Assembly (NCBI GenBank): GCA_963169105.1
Contig: OY720636.1
Span: 133,829,233 to 133,893,232, forward strand
Direction of reading: 5' to 3'
From: Ceriagrion tenellum
Taxonomy: Eukaryota > Arthropoda > Insecta > Odonata > Coenagrionidae
Length of the DNA stretch: 64,000 nucleotides
The notes under the pieces were generated by a model. The model was not told the DNA's origin. It made no database searches and saw nothing but the letters and a program-made list of their open reading frames with translations. Numbering within the stretch: position 1 is the first letter of the stretch; every line of letters starts with the position of its first letter. The position numbers and the translations under genes are program-made. Below, one piece after another: positions 22,229 through 34,834 of the stretch.

Positions 22229-25127
22229 AGAAGTTGACAGTCAAAATCAATTTTGTAATCGGTTTTTTATTTATTGCTGCCAGATATCGGTAAAATTGGA
22301 TGAAATGGGGAGTAGTGTAGAGGCTAGCAGACTGAAATAGATCAAAGGACAGTGGAAGAAACCGGCCACACGGACAGATCGGTCTCCTCGGCGAAATTCA
22401 AAATGAGGGACTGTATCTTTTGTAAATTTAGTAATCAATAGTAATCGACCATCGTTTTCTGCTTTCGTCCCATTTACTTGAGATACAGGCTTCGCAGCCG
22501 TGGAGTCTCCGTGTCCTAAGGGGGGAATACGTGGGAAAAATCTCAGTGAGGACCTTCCTATCCGTACGATCAGCCTGACCAGCAGGTCGGGCACAGCCGG
22601 GAAAGGTAGGTTTCCGCCCTAGCCTACCCTGTAATCCCTAACGAGGGGACCCGCTCGGTATCCCCTGGAAGTGCAATGAGGCCTACACCTCTTTCCAGGT
22701 TCTCCGGGCGAGGCGACCTATTGGGACAAAACCAAGCACCACCCGGTAGTAAGAAGGAGGTTCTCAGTTACCCTCCCCTGCCGGGCGCCTCAGTTTTGCT
22801 GGTTACGGAGACTCCTTTCCCTACGCAAATACCTTTGGATATGTTTCGAATCCAAATTGGTTCTAATCGATGAACCAATGAGTCTGTGTCCTGCTGGAAG
22901 AGAAAAAACCCCCCTTAAAACGAAGAGGTTACGCTACCCAAGCGTAGAACACCAACATTAATGATGAATATTATTTTTAAGTACTTTCCTAGCTTGAAAG
23001 TCATCTACCGTAAGCTAAAAAAAAGGAAACCATTTAACATTACACCGATCCCAACAACCATGGAGGTAAATCGGGGTTAAAGTGGCATAGCTATTCTTCA
23101 AGACTCACCGACAACGTTGTTACTGTCGTTCGGCATCGGGTCTAAATCTCCAGCACCATAAATATCCGTATTATCATCACCTCCTTGAACACACTTTCTT
23201 AAAGTATTTCCCATGTTTCTTTTTAATCGAAAGATCGGAAATGAATGCGGTTGCTAAGAATAAACGTTACCAAGGGCTCACCTCCTATTGTTGTCGAATC
23301 GTTCTCTTTAGTACAAAATACCGTATCCTTTGGAGTTATAGGAATAGTATTATCTCAAGATGATATGAATATAGCAAGAATCTGAAATTGTAAGAGTTTT
23401 TTGTCGATGACGTCGAGCATGAACTATTTGAAAGGAACGCGATGTAAAGAATGACGAAGATATGCGAGTGAATTAAGTATGGAAAGAAGGGTGTGATAGA
23501 AAAAAATTTCGCTGGGTAAAATTTGATTAACTGTAACATAAGGTGGAAGATAGAGACTGTGTATTTTATCAGCTGAATGAAATAATTCGTAGACCACCTG
23601 AATCATGAGTACCAGGTAGTATACCAAAGGTGCACAAGTTTTAATCCTCCCGAAAAACGTCCACCTCATCTCTCCTGAGTATTATGTATAAAACATAAAC
23701 GATCGTGGTGAAGACGATTCCTGCGATAATTTAAAATCTGTAGAGTTCTTAGTAGCAGTCAAGGAACACAAGGAATGACTGTTTAAAAATAGGTACTGTT
23801 TTTCGCGATAAGGAAATATTTTACCGCCACGGATAGGCTGTGACGTTATAACGACTGTCTGTGAAGTGGAGTAATCAGTGTAAATCATTTCTGTAGTCGT
23901 TTATTAATTGATATATTCAAGTTTTTTTTTCTATCAATTATTATTACATAAATTAGGGAGGATTATACAAGTCTGAGGACAGTTTTGGAACAGAGGTGAG
24001 TGGAAGAAGATTGTCAAACTGACAGCGATTCCACAATTAAATGCCCAAAGGAGGGACTGTATATAGAGTAAAATTCAAATCTTATAATTACAGCCAGCTG
24101 TCTGCAGAGACTATGGAATATATCGGTACCCCCTCGGAATTTTTTTATATTTTACTGTGTAAACGAATGCATGCACGTTTTCATGACTGTTTCAAAATTG
24201 CACCGCATAAAACGGCAAATTGTATGATTATATCCGAACATCTAAACGGGAAATGGCACCTGCTCTAATTCCATTCATTTTTTCTACATTCCGTAATTAT
24301 TCCGTTGAAACAATAAAATGTGTTATGTAATTTTTGCTATCTTTTTACCTGCTAATCGTGATCCCAAAAATAGGCCTCAGGATTTTTACCATTGATAATA
24401 CCTGTGTTTGACGTGCGCGCAATGGAGTCAGTGTATACTCAAAATCAGGTTCCTCACGCACCGGAAAAGGGAATAGCCGGAAAGGAAATACATGCTGAAT
24501 TGTTGAACACTGCCGATCATTCACACAAATGCATATTCCAAATAAGTCATCAAATCCCGCACTATATCATTTTCCTTACTTTCGTGCATAACGGTTTACG
24601 CATCCATTTATTTAAGGTTTCAGGCAATACATTTGTCAAAGGTTCAGATAAGGAAAACCGTATAAATAGGTATCAAGTTCTGGGGAAAAAGAAGTAAGTA
24701 AGATATGGCAAGATGGTGTTTTCGATCAGCTGGTAGAAGTAAGACTTCCTGGGTAGGCACGGTGTTAAAATTTCTCTAAAATAAATATCGCCTAACCAGC
24801 TTCAATATTTTCCTCCGTACTGACCTATCATTGAAAACCTCTTTTGCCTAATACACCACCATAAATTACCTCATACTCGCCCTCCTGATTTTAAGACTCC
24901 TTATATTCCACCTCCTAAGAATTTCCTCAACCACAACTTTCTCGGCTTTCCTCTACCTCTCACACCATTCATTTCATTTCACTCCACTCTGATATATATC
25001 TGTTTCGTTATTCGACTCTCTTCCATTCTCTCAACATGGCCTTACTAACGAAGGACACTTCTTTCACATATGTCCACTACTGGAGCATCTAAGCCACATT
25101 CATTTATTACCCAGTCATTCATCATTC
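22229..25127 (+). repeat. Segmental-duplication block A, copy 2 (truncated)
   Basis: Aligned with position 1 onward with small differences; it lacks the 265 bp of 2134-2398. It ends abruptly at 25127 inside the LINE 3' fragment (24835-25127, minus strand), where the sequence switches to the end of the long-inverted-repeat element. Confidence 0.88.
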
Positions 25128-25602
25128 ATGGTCGCCCCCGCTGTTAAGCATGTTGTCGCTAATCCTAGATTCTAAAGCGACGGTCACTTCAGTGGGAAGC
25201 AAATAGCGAATGACATGGGTAAAGGGAATCAAAGGTTGGTATACAGTTAAAATTGGTGAAAAGAAGATGGAAAAGGAAGCGCGCTGATGAGATCTGGAGA
25301 ACCAACTACTGAACGTTCGGCGCGAGAGCCGGACGCCGCGGCGGGAGACCAGCGTTACGCCTTCACTCAAACATGTTTTTCTTTCTTAAATGAAATATTA
25401 CCCCTACCAAATTTTTTTAACTTGTAGAGGAGGGTTGTATCTACAACATATAAAAAAATGAGGAAAATCAAAGCCAAAGCTACATCGTCAAAAATCGATT
25501 TGAACATTTTAATTTGTTATAAACTTTATTTGATTGTTTAAATTTTATGTAATAATCCATTGATTATCTTTCTCAATTTCATACCCTTAAAATAAGTCAT
25601 TA
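25128..25602. mobile_element. Truncated end of the long-inverted-repeat element
   Basis: The first 110 bases (ATGGTCGCCCCCGCTGTTAA...) match 63891-64000 directly; the following part (about 25280-25602) matches 61648-61968 as its reverse complement. This is therefore one end of the element that occupies 61424 to beyond the window. No coding sequence is seen in this fragment. Confidence 0.7.
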
Positions 25603-25737
25603 AGTAAGTAGGCTTGGAGAAATTCTCCAGCGCACAGAAACTCTGCGAGCACTATAGGTATCTAGACAATATGGCGTCAGCGGCCACTTGAATTGGACGT
25701 CATTTCCGCCCAATGCGTACTAGGTTTCAAGACAAGA

Positions 25738-26045
25738 TTGTTCGATTTGCCAAGTTAGAAAACGGCCTTAAATGGAAATCAGCGTCTCTGGATCCTTCTT
25801 TCTCCCACAAAGACTCGTTAGGCGCTACGGCTGGGAGAAATCACTCCCAGGTGCGCCCCACGAATCTCTTTTCTCCCATTTTCAGGACAAAACCAAGTTA
25901 CAGGCTTGGGCCGTTTTCGAACTTGGCAAACGCATAGTTAAATGCCCATCAAGTTATCTAGGTCCCCAGGCGGACGGAGTGAAATCCTCCCTGGGCACTT
26001 TCGTAGCCGTTATACGGTGGAAGAGACATCATGCGGCCATCATCT
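25738..26045. mobile_element. Harbinger-like terminal fragments, palindromic arrangement
   Basis: A terminus (TTTGCCAAGTTAGAAAACGG, then CCTTA) is followed after about 140 bases by the opposing terminus (GGCCGTTTTCGAACTTGGCA at 25906). Similar sequence occurs inverted in block C (5120-5350 and 31409-31650). The piece between has CTCCCAGGTGCGCC and related words also found in block C. It looks like a composite of element ends and is not intact. Confidence 0.5.
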
Positions 26046-26354
26046 CATAAATCAAACGAAAGGCTGCATCCGTGTTCATGTTGGTCGGTGATTCAAGTCA
26101 GTTACTTCTTGACACGGAGAAGGAACAGGAGCAAGGATAATAGAAATAGGATTGTCAACTCCACGCTCTTAGTCAAGAGTTTTTGATTCCAACCCCTTCC
26201 ACCGTTATTCGTTTGTTTTGAGCATCGAATAGGTGGCGCTGGTACACTTTAGGGTCCATCGTGGAGGAAACATGTTCATTTCAGCATATGGCGTTGAGGT
26301 GACTGCAACAGGGAAATAAGTTAATATTCACAACTTCTCCTAATAATTATCAAG
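26046..26354. other. Non-coding stretch upstream of the THAP-like exon
   Basis: No gene, repeat or RNA is seen. It may include a promoter for the exon that follows. Confidence 0.3.
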
Positions 26355-26468
26355 ATGGTTCGCCCTGCGCGTAGTTGTTTTGTGCCCAATTGTTGTACGG
26401 GTTACAACAAGACAAAGAAATTGAACGCAAAGTTGGGAGTGCGGAATAAGTGTTTATTTAAGGTAGTG
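26355..26468 (+). CDS. Possible first exon of a THAP-type zinc-finger gene (fragment)
   Basis: An ATG in good context (AAGATGG) opens 38 codons ending at GTG followed by GTAAGT, a strong donor. The peptide has CFVPNCCTGYNKTKK, resembling the N-terminal part of THAP-type DNA-binding domains, whose other half (a C-x2-H pair) would lie in a second exon. I could not find that exon downstream. THAP domains occur in host regulators and in P-element-type transposases, so this may be either or a remnant. Confidence 0.35.
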
Positions 26469-28530
26469 GTAAGTACGAAAACTGTACTACTTAGCTTTAT
26501 TGACAATGTTGAGGTGTTTTCAAGTCATTGTTTAGCTATTTTTCCTCGCAATATTGATTTATGATTCTGGCTGTAAAATCTGATATTCCAACTGTAAATG
26601 TCTTCTATTCGTGGAGAAATCTTGCTGCAGGAAGTGCTACCGCATCCATGTTATGTGGAATGTGGTAATGCCATGAATTTCTTATGTTTGTTTCATAGAC
26701 GGATATTTTGACGCAGGCGGATTGATGTTTTTATGAGCCTCTGGAATGATAAATTACTCGGTAGATAAGTTAGTATCCTGGGATCGCTATTTCGCTCTTA
26801 GTAGGTACACCACGTGGTTTCGACTTAAGTCGGATTGACTGAAATTTCTCCTAATCTTGTTAAATATTTTCCCCTCATTTAAAAAAATTATATTCTATTG
26901 AACCCTGTTATTTATAGTGTCATCATCAAAATATATTTTAATCATTAAATTTTTTCGGTCTTGGTTCAGCACTTACAACGGGTAGATGCAGATATCTAGC
27001 ACAACTGTTTTTGTTTTTAAGTGTTCACGAGTAGGTTAATAAATTTCATTTAAATATTTCTCAGTTGTGCTTTCGATCGCATAGATTTTAATTAAATTTA
27101 AATTGTTAACTCGGGTGCATTTTGCTTGTAGGCAAGCTAATGCTGCAGCAAACACCCAACAGGAGTATACAAAACTGCAGAGAAAAAAGGGAATCTGTGA
27201 GGATTGGGTTAGTTTTGATGCTGTCATTGTCTTATTATTTAGGTATTTATTTAAGTTTGCTATATTGATGAGGATTATTTTCTTTCTAGTAAGTGGTTTG
27301 GCTGTTTGGAATCCAAGAAGTAGTGAAAGTTCACCGAGAAAGTGACTCGTGGTTGTTGTTGTGATTTGTGTTGTACGAGGAAGTGACTCGTGATTTTTTT
27401 GTGATGTGTGGAATATGAGAGAGTGACCCATGGTTGTTTTTGTCATGCGTGGTATCCGAGAAAGTGACTCGTGGTTGTTTTTGTCCTGTCTGGTGTAGTG
27501 ATATTCACAGTGTTAGTAGTTTTGTTTTTTTCCTAATGTTACGACAGTACATACATGAATTGCAAGACATTTGAGTTGGTGACTGCTTTTTGGCTATTCA
27601 TGTAATCAATTTTGTTCCCCATGATTAGATTATTCATTGGATTTGGCATCTTTTTACTGTGTGGACAGGTTGACATCCTTTACTGACGTCAAGTGATTTT
27701 CAATCCTTGGAGTAGATATTTTCCTTGCATGTTTGTAAATTTATATTTTTCCCTTTTTTATTTTATCATGACTTCCATAGACAGGGTGATTCTCCAGTTT
27801 TTTAGTGCACTCAATGTAGCCTGAATGGTGTTTGAATATAATAAATTAAATTGATAATTATCAACTTTATTTCCATCAGCTCGTCCTTTCCCCATTGCTT
27901 TGGATTACCTGTTTGCAACAGTCTTCTTTTTCAGTTGTCAATCCATCAGGAATGGTTTGCGACAGCCAACGGTATGGAGAGCGACCTCCTCCTGTCCCTT
28001 AGTACATGTCTCGCTGCCATATCTTTGCAACGGTAAACCATTCCTAAATGCTCAATGGATGAAATTTTAATTGCCTATTCTAGTCCAAAGGGAATTAACA
28101 ATTGCTCTCAGCCGGCGCTATAACGTTCCTTTGCTCGAAAGCGTACGTTGTCAAGCAGACATGGGTACATCTACAGCATGACTGTCGGGGACCTGCTTTC
28201 TCTAGAAGTTTTACTCGCGTAGTCATAATGAATAATAGTGTTTGGTTGATCATATCTGATGGCCATCACGCGAATAATTCTTAGAAATTGCGTGGTAGTA
28301 GCAATTAAAAATTTCACTTTGCAGACGATGAACGGAGCGACGCAGTACGATTTGCCTGTCGTTCTATGGAAAAATTAACCCCCGGGAAGCTTCATCGCGA
28401 GTTTTTTTTTATATATGACGTTCAAAATTTCATTCTGGCTGGCCACGTCCTAATTCAATCATTTAAATTGCATAGTAAGACCGATTTTATCTCCCCTTAA
28501 CTCAATGTAAGATAGGCATTAGGGAGGATG
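26469..28530. other. Unique AT-rich stretch, no supported gene
   Basis: A single-copy region with a possible 76-nt exon at 27134-27209 (after CTTGTAG, before GTTAGT) whose peptide matches nothing I know. The region is not repeated elsewhere in the window. No complete gene can be supported. Confidence 0.4.
27335..27490. repeat. Degenerate minisatellite, about 50-bp period
   Basis: The phrase GAGAAAGTGACTCGTGGTTG recurs three to four times with changes (near 27338, 27381, 27420 and 27457), each followed by a T- and G-rich tail. Confidence 0.7.
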
Positions 28531-29035
28531 CGGTTAGCTACCTAAATATTTAGAGGCCTTTCGCTAAGGCAGCTTGATTTGGGACATCCTTCGCTAGTGT
28601 TGCCGTCTACCGAGCTGGAAACGAATGAAAAACATATGAGTTGTTAATAAAGGACTGAATGAAACAAATGAAACCTGAAATTGAGACATTTTTGACGCCT
28701 TTGGCTACCTTCGTATGCGTTGTGAGATTTGGAAAGCGAAATAACATTTTTTGCATCCATTTCATTGTTTGGAGATTCGTTAGTTTTTAGTTTTCGGGGT
28801 ATTTAGGTTTGTGTAGGTATTCTGGGATTTAAATTCGGTTTTTTAAAGTGTACTAATTAGAATTTTTCTTTTGTACTCGGGTGTTGGATAGCGAAATATT
28901 AGAGAATTCTTTCACTTACAGACAAAATACTTGCTGGCCATGTTTGCCCCTTTTCAACTTCCTTGTGTACGATTTTCCTTGTACGATGCATGCAGCGCTT
29001 TGCATGATGGGAAATTCAATATGGAGGTGGATTTA
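28531..29035. other. Non-coding flank of the Harbinger-like element
   Basis: No gene or repeat is identified; it ends with the TTA target duplication. Confidence 0.4.
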
Positions 29036-30239
29036 GGCCGTTTTCGAACTTGGCAAATCTAGCATCTTGCCTTGAAATCTAGTACGCATCGAAAGCTATG
29101 ACGTCATGGACAAGTCATCACCAAGCGCTTGTTCACTAGCTATCGAGGAAAGATACCTAGTCAACGAAAAAGGAGACTTGCTATGCTTGCTAGGTTTCAA
29201 GTTCGAACTCGGGGTGTGATGATATGGGCTTGTACGGAAGATAGAAGTGAAGAAACTTTCAAATGGATACTATTTTATCATTGCTACGTATAATTGTGTG
29301 ATATTTATTATTTTTTTGCGGAAAAATTTATGAATTCGTTATATTTAAAGGCTTTTCAAATGTGAATATACTGATAAAAGATAGGTAGTTGTTTATGTGT
29401 GTTGTAGTAAGACCTAATAGTTGTGTGAATAATTCCATACATTGTAAATGTACCGTCCTTGTTTACTTCATTGAACCTACAAAATATATCTTCCTTACTG
29501 TGGAAGGAAAAGAAATGAAATGATGATGAAAGAAATTATATGAAAGAATTATGGTCCGACGGAAAGTACTCTAAGGTAGCCATAATTTCATTGGCAGCAT
29601 TATTGTTAGCTAACGAACATAATAATTGTTAATAACGTTAACATTGGAGAGGTTTTCAAAGCATTCAAAAAGAAATGGGACTGTATAGAGTAAATGTAAT
29701 TTGTTTTCAGCTTAATTATGGTAGTTGAAACGCGCGTATTTATAATCAACAGTCAGAGATCATAGGTAGTTAGTTCGGAGTGTAATGCATTAATATATTG
29801 TTACGTGTTTTTTCATACAGGCAAAAAATATTATGATGCCTTTTTTTGCATAAAGACGTTGATTGTGGTGAAATACAGTGAGCGATATGTCGTCCACTTT
29901 CGCAGCCCCAAGTAATCGAAGCATATTAGTTAATCACCATATTATGGTATATGAGAATTATTTTATTCATAAGCAATAAGATTTTTAAAATAATATTCTC
30001 TGTTACTTTGCCGTATAAGGTTGGGAAGCATTTTAAAGAAGTAATCCACTTCAATCACCCACTATAATTATGGACACGGATAGCGCTTTTCGTATGTTTT
30101 ACGAAATGAAGGCCGCATGGTGTCTCTTCCACCGTAAAAGGCCTACGAAAGTGTCAAGTCAAGATTCTACCCGGTCGGTCTTGGGATCAAGTTAACTTGA
30201 TATCAAGTTAACTAGGCGTTTGCCAAGTTCGAAACGGCC
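29036..30239 (-). mobile_element. Harbinger-like MITE with TTA target duplication, complete
   Basis: The left end is GGCCGTTTTCGAACTTGGCA and the right end is its inverse with one base missing. Both sides are flanked by TTA (29033-29035 and 30240-30242). A three-base TTA or TAA duplication is the hallmark of PIF/Harbinger elements. The 1204-bp interior has no transposase, so it is non-autonomous. Truncated relatives lie at 3928-4730, 60936-61423 and in blocks C. Confidence 0.7.
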
Positions 30240-30242
30240 TTA

Positions 30243-31006
30243 GGATAAACTCCATCTACCCTAAATTTCACCCCCGAGAAAGGCACCTAAATCCGCTCCC
30301 CCATGATGCCTAACGAATTGGGACACACTTCAAGATGTCGTCCTCCCTAAATCTGCCGATTTAGCTGCCTAAATGGCGAATTGGGACACAGCTTAAATTC
30401 CCAGCGATAGACCCTAATTGCCTATTAGCACCATCTACCGGCAGCTTCTTTCCGCGGAAGTGTTTGGAATCACTCTCAGGCGGCCAGTTGTTCGTCCAGA
30501 TCTCTATAGTCCGTGAACAGGAGGGTGATCGGAGTAGGGAAAAAGGGGTGGAAATGGACCCAGATGGTAAGCAAGGTATTTTGGCGGCAAGAGGTTTTCA
30601 ACTTACCGATAGAGGCGCTGCAGATAGCGGCACTTCCATCATCCGAGCGTTTTCTCGTTCTTTTATGAAGTTAGCGTGGTGAACAGCGGTTGTGAACTTG
30701 CTATTTTGGTGAATTAGACTGTGGACCGCTAGGAGTGTCGTGGACCGCTCGGAGCGATTACGGAACTTAGAATGGTCGTTGCATAACGTCGCAAACGGGA
30801 CGTTACACACCACAAGTTAGGGACCCGGTCTTTCACAACGCCTAGTATTTTGGTAATATTATTACGTGCTTTTATGCGCCAGTGGCTTAATATTTCGCAT
30901 TCTAACATCAGAAGTTACTTGCAATTGCTACTCTGGAAGACTGTCATTTGAGGAATTTCAGTCAAAAATGTTTATTTTTGATAAATTACCCTCTGATCCT
31001 GCCAGC
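30243..31006. other. Unique stretch, no supported gene
   Basis: It includes an ATG (about 30553) followed by GACCCAGATG and a donor-like GTAAGC, which could be a short first exon, but nothing else supports it. GC content is higher around 30420-30800 than on either side. Confidence 0.35.
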
Positions 31007-31817
31007 CTCTCAACAACATCATGCTCTTGTTTGCACTTTAGCCTACATGTATGCGAATAACCTAAGTCGTCGAAGCACCCTAATCACCCTAATACTACTT
31101 CTACTGCCTACATGTACGTTCCCAAGATATTCAAGAGAGCATTGAGACAGAATAAGCAACCTCATGATCTTGTTTTTCATTTAACATCACGTGGAATGTT
31201 ATGTTGGAAATAATTATGCTAACTTATTATGCCTAATCAAAGGTAAAATCATCAATTCCGTAGGAAGACACCTCGAATTAACCATCTGCCCGCCTCTATT
31301 CTCATTCATATACTATGATCATGCATCGTCGTTTTTCCACATACAATGGCATCGGGTTAAATGAAGTCAGAATGTTAAATACCACCATATATATAAAATT
31401 CTAAATTCTGATGATGTCTCTTCCACCGTATAACGGCTACGAAAGTGCCCAGGGAGGATTTCACTCCGTCCGCCTGGGGATCTAGATAACTTGATGGGCA
31501 GTTAACTATGCGTTTGCCAAGTTCGAAAACGGCCCAAGCCTGTAACTTTGGTTTTGTCCTGAAAACGGAAAAAAAAGAGATTCGTGGGGCGCACCTGGGA
31601 GCGATTTCTCTCCGCGATTTCTCAGCGATTTCTCCCAGGTGCGGGTTCGAATCTCGCCTGGGTTGATTATTCACTGCCCAGGACATGGATGTTCGTGTTC
31701 GCTCAATGAGTCTATTGTAAGAGAGGACTACAGTCTTCAATTCCTCGATTATTATTATTAAAACCGCTGTCGGCTCCGTACCGCTTGCAGGGTAAACAGC
31801 TACCGAAAAAGACTGAG

Positions 31818-32600
31818 CTATGCCGTATTTTTATTGTTCCCCAACGGAAAAATCTGCGCAAGTCACTTTTAAGCATCGCTTGTCCGAACATTTCTTGCTA
31901 GAATTCAGTTTTGCGTAGTGCCTTGCCAGAGATAGGCGTGAGTTTGTCATTAAGTATGGAAGCTGACATATCTTCTTTACGTTCGAAAAAAAGAGAAGGC
32001 AACTTTTGAAGAGGAGAACCCCTAGTTTCTTGGTATTGTGAATTTCCAGTTTCAATACACTTCCGTGGATTTTTGGCTAACAGTGGTGCAATCAGTGCAA
32101 GCTTGTAACATTGTGTTAATTTTAACTTAAAAAAGATTACATAGGGTTTAATGGATCTTAGAAATGTCACGCATCTTGAGATGCATGAGAAATTTATTGA
32201 AAGTGGAAAAAAATCTACATCATCTAAGAAACAATGCATACTGGACTAGTTAAGCAACAAATTTAATTTGAATGAGGACGTCAATGCCAAAAATATTTTA
32301 GCAAGTGTAATGCAAAAGTATCTATTCTCAAAATATCTTCGTAAGTGGGAGCAAAGCTCACTTTCTGACAGTTTTTTCAGAAGAAAGTTCGGATGTTGGC
32401 TCCAGCTGAAGTTGAAATTTTCCGGTCTCATATAAATATGTTCCCAATATATCCGGTGAGCATCTACTGTGTGAATTGTAATGAGTTGCAGTGATATCAG
32501 TATCTCTTGCTTCAATGTGTTAATTAAAATCATTACTCTTTGAAGGTTCGACTGAGTTAGCTGAAATTGGCCGACCGAAAAAAATGTTTTAGGAATCCAT
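31818..32600 (+). pseudogene. Decayed coding-like stretch upstream of the transposon protein remnant
   Basis: Plus-strand frames with several stops include VTHLEMHEKFIESGKKSTSS and NAKNILASVMQKYLFSKYLR. They look like remnants of a protein-coding region but match no family I can name. The position before 32677-33350 suggests they belong to the same dead element. Confidence 0.3.
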
Positions 32601-32676
32601 CGAGAGGGCAAAGAGAAGGAAAAGAGAGGATTTCAGGGCTAGCACATCACCAGCTGAGTAAGCGTTTGCCGCCTCG

Positions 32677-33350
32677 ATGAGCTATCGAAGCAAAGGAGAT
32701 GAGTCTGTCGCAAAAATAGTTAAAGTGGTGACGACAAACACTCCCTCAAGAGCGAAGCGCGTGTTATCTGAATGGAGAACAAAGGAGGCCAATCCAAACG
32801 AACTATCTCCAGAGGAAGCTCTTTCCATTATTGTTTCTGGCCATTTTACCAAAAACCACTTCTTTCTTCTTCGAATGACATCTAAAATACATGGCCAGTC
32901 CACATACCCTAGCTACAAGTCTGTATTAGAAGTCAAATATTCAGCCTACTCCGAGGACATCACTATCACAGAGGAGAAGTGTGAGGTGAGTCTGCAGTGT
33001 ATCATTGAAGTTAAGTGAGAGTAAAGTTAATTCATGGATCAGCAATCGCCAAGAAAGCTGTGCTCCCTTTTGGTCATTTGTCCGAAGAGGCGATGGAGGC
33101 TAGGAATAAGGATATATCAGAAGATCACAGGAACACAACACAAAAAAATTATCCAGGATCAGTACAAACGAAGATCACTTTCGAAGACTACTTCTTACAT
33201 TAGATCCAAAGATATAGTCGATTTCAGGAGTTCAGAAAAGAAAAATAGTGCAATTAAGCGTCAGATGAAAATAATTTTGCTCACTCTAGAGGAATCTAGT
33301 TAACAGCGTGATGATGAGACTGATGAAGAATTATCTGAAGAAGATTTCTA
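32677..33350 (+). pseudogene. Transposon-encoded protein remnant
   Basis: A first frame of 113 codons (32677-33018) includes EEALSIIVSGHFTKNHFFLL and YPSYKSVLEVKYSAYSEDI; it stops, and the adjoining frame (33015-33203) continues with LIHGSAIAKKAVLPFGHLSE and EARNKDISEDHRN. The two appear to be one original protein split by a frame change. The second motif set resembles a domain I recall from uncharacterised transposon proteins in insects and other invertebrates (from memory). An acidic C-terminal tail follows. Function unknown. Confidence 0.5.
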
Positions 33351-33398
33351 GTGTGTTTAGCTTTTCCTTGAAAATGCATAATAAAATATGGAAAGATA

Positions 33399-33446
33399 GT
33401 TAAATTTTTACTTTGACTTTTCGACTTTTCAAAGTAAAAATTTAAC
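33399..33446. repeat. Perfect 18-bp hairpin at the end of block C
   Basis: The left arm GTTAAATTTTTACTTTGA (33399-33416) is exactly complementary to the right arm (33429-33446) across a 12-base loop. In the first block copy only the left arm exists, so the right arm arose at this breakpoint. Confidence 0.9.
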
Positions 33447-33480
33447 TATATAATTCATATAAACTAAATAACTAATTCAT

Positions 33481-33698
33481 ATAAACCCCCCGCCGATTCC
33501 AGTGGTTTCTTAGTAGTCTAGGTAGCTTGGTGGTCTGAGCATTGGACGCGAAATCCAAAGGTCCGTGGTTCGATTCCCGGTCCAGTCGAATTGTTTCTGC
33601 TTGGAATCGGCCATCATTTATCTTCACACCACCATTGTGTTTGTAAATTTTATGTGTTCCTATCCACTTTCTTTCTACCTTTCTGTATAAACATTTAT
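33481..33698 (+). mobile_element. tRNA-derived SINE, copy 1
   Basis: It has a tRNA-like head: an A-box-like TAGCTTGGTGG, an anticodon-type arm with a perfect five-pair stem (TTGGA/TCCAA) and a B box GGTTCGATTCC. A tRNA-unrelated body follows and it ends with CTTTCTGTATAAACATTT. Position 33 of the anticodon loop is G, not U, and the T stem pairs poorly, so it is not a functional tRNA. The second copy is 33951-34170. Confidence 0.75.
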
Positions 33699-33950
33699 GA
33701 GTATATTTGCCGCTGAGCGGTCTGAGTGAATGGATGAACGATTGTATGGCCGGAATGGCTCATTTCCTACTTGGGTTAGCGTACCCCGAAACGTCTGTTC
33801 TATATCTTTCACCACTGTCTGTGTGCTTGAGTTATTCTTTCATTTCGCCTTCTGTGTATGTCATTCCTTCTCTGCCGGTGGGTGATAAGCAGCCCGCGCG
33901 CCATCTATTGGCCGCTCTCGTGGGTCATGCCCTGGGGAGTGTTTGTTCAT
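33699..33950 (+). other. Spacer between twin SINEs, Penelope-tail-like
   Basis: It contains GGGTTAGCGTACCCCGAAAC, a stem followed by GAAAC as in the hammerhead-like motifs of this window, but no CTGANGA block. It follows the same CTTTCTGTATAAACATTTAT words as the fragment at 21632, so it may be retroelement-derived. Confidence 0.3.
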
Positions 33951-34170
33951 ATAAACCCCCCGCCGATTCCAGTAGTTTCTTAGTAGTCTGGGTAGCTTGG
34001 TGGTCTGAGCATTGGACGCGAAATCCAAAGGTCCGTGGTTCGATTCTCGGTCCAGTCGAATTTTTTCTGCTTGGAATCGGCCATCATTTCATCTTCACGC
34101 CACCATTGTGTTTGTAAATTTTATGTGTTCCTATCCACTTTCTTTCTACCTTTCTGTATAAACATTTTTG
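33951..34170 (+). mobile_element. tRNA-derived SINE, copy 2
   Basis: Nearly identical to 33481-33698 (few substitutions) and in the same orientation, about 470 bp apart. The B box reads GGTTCGATTCT. It is followed by a (TA)n tract. Confidence 0.75.
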
Positions 34171-34174
34171 AGTG

Positions 34175-34834
<660 letters not shown>

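Larger units (their letters stand above)
31007..33416 (+). repeat. Segmental-duplication block C, copy 2
   Basis: Matches 4731-6614 and is longer by about 0.53 kb around 32295-32820, which the first copy has lost. A local triplication of GCGATTTCTC (31600-31640) is single in the first copy. Confidence 0.85.

Noticed and set aside
27134..27209. Candidate second exon after the THAP-like exon
   Set aside because: Splice-like edges exist, but the peptide lacks the expected zinc-ligand residues of a THAP domain.
33520..33595. A possible tRNA gene with a Ser-type CGA anticodon
   Set aside because: Position 33 is G, the T stem pairs poorly, and the copy at 33990-34065 shares the same non-tRNA tail, so it is a SINE head.
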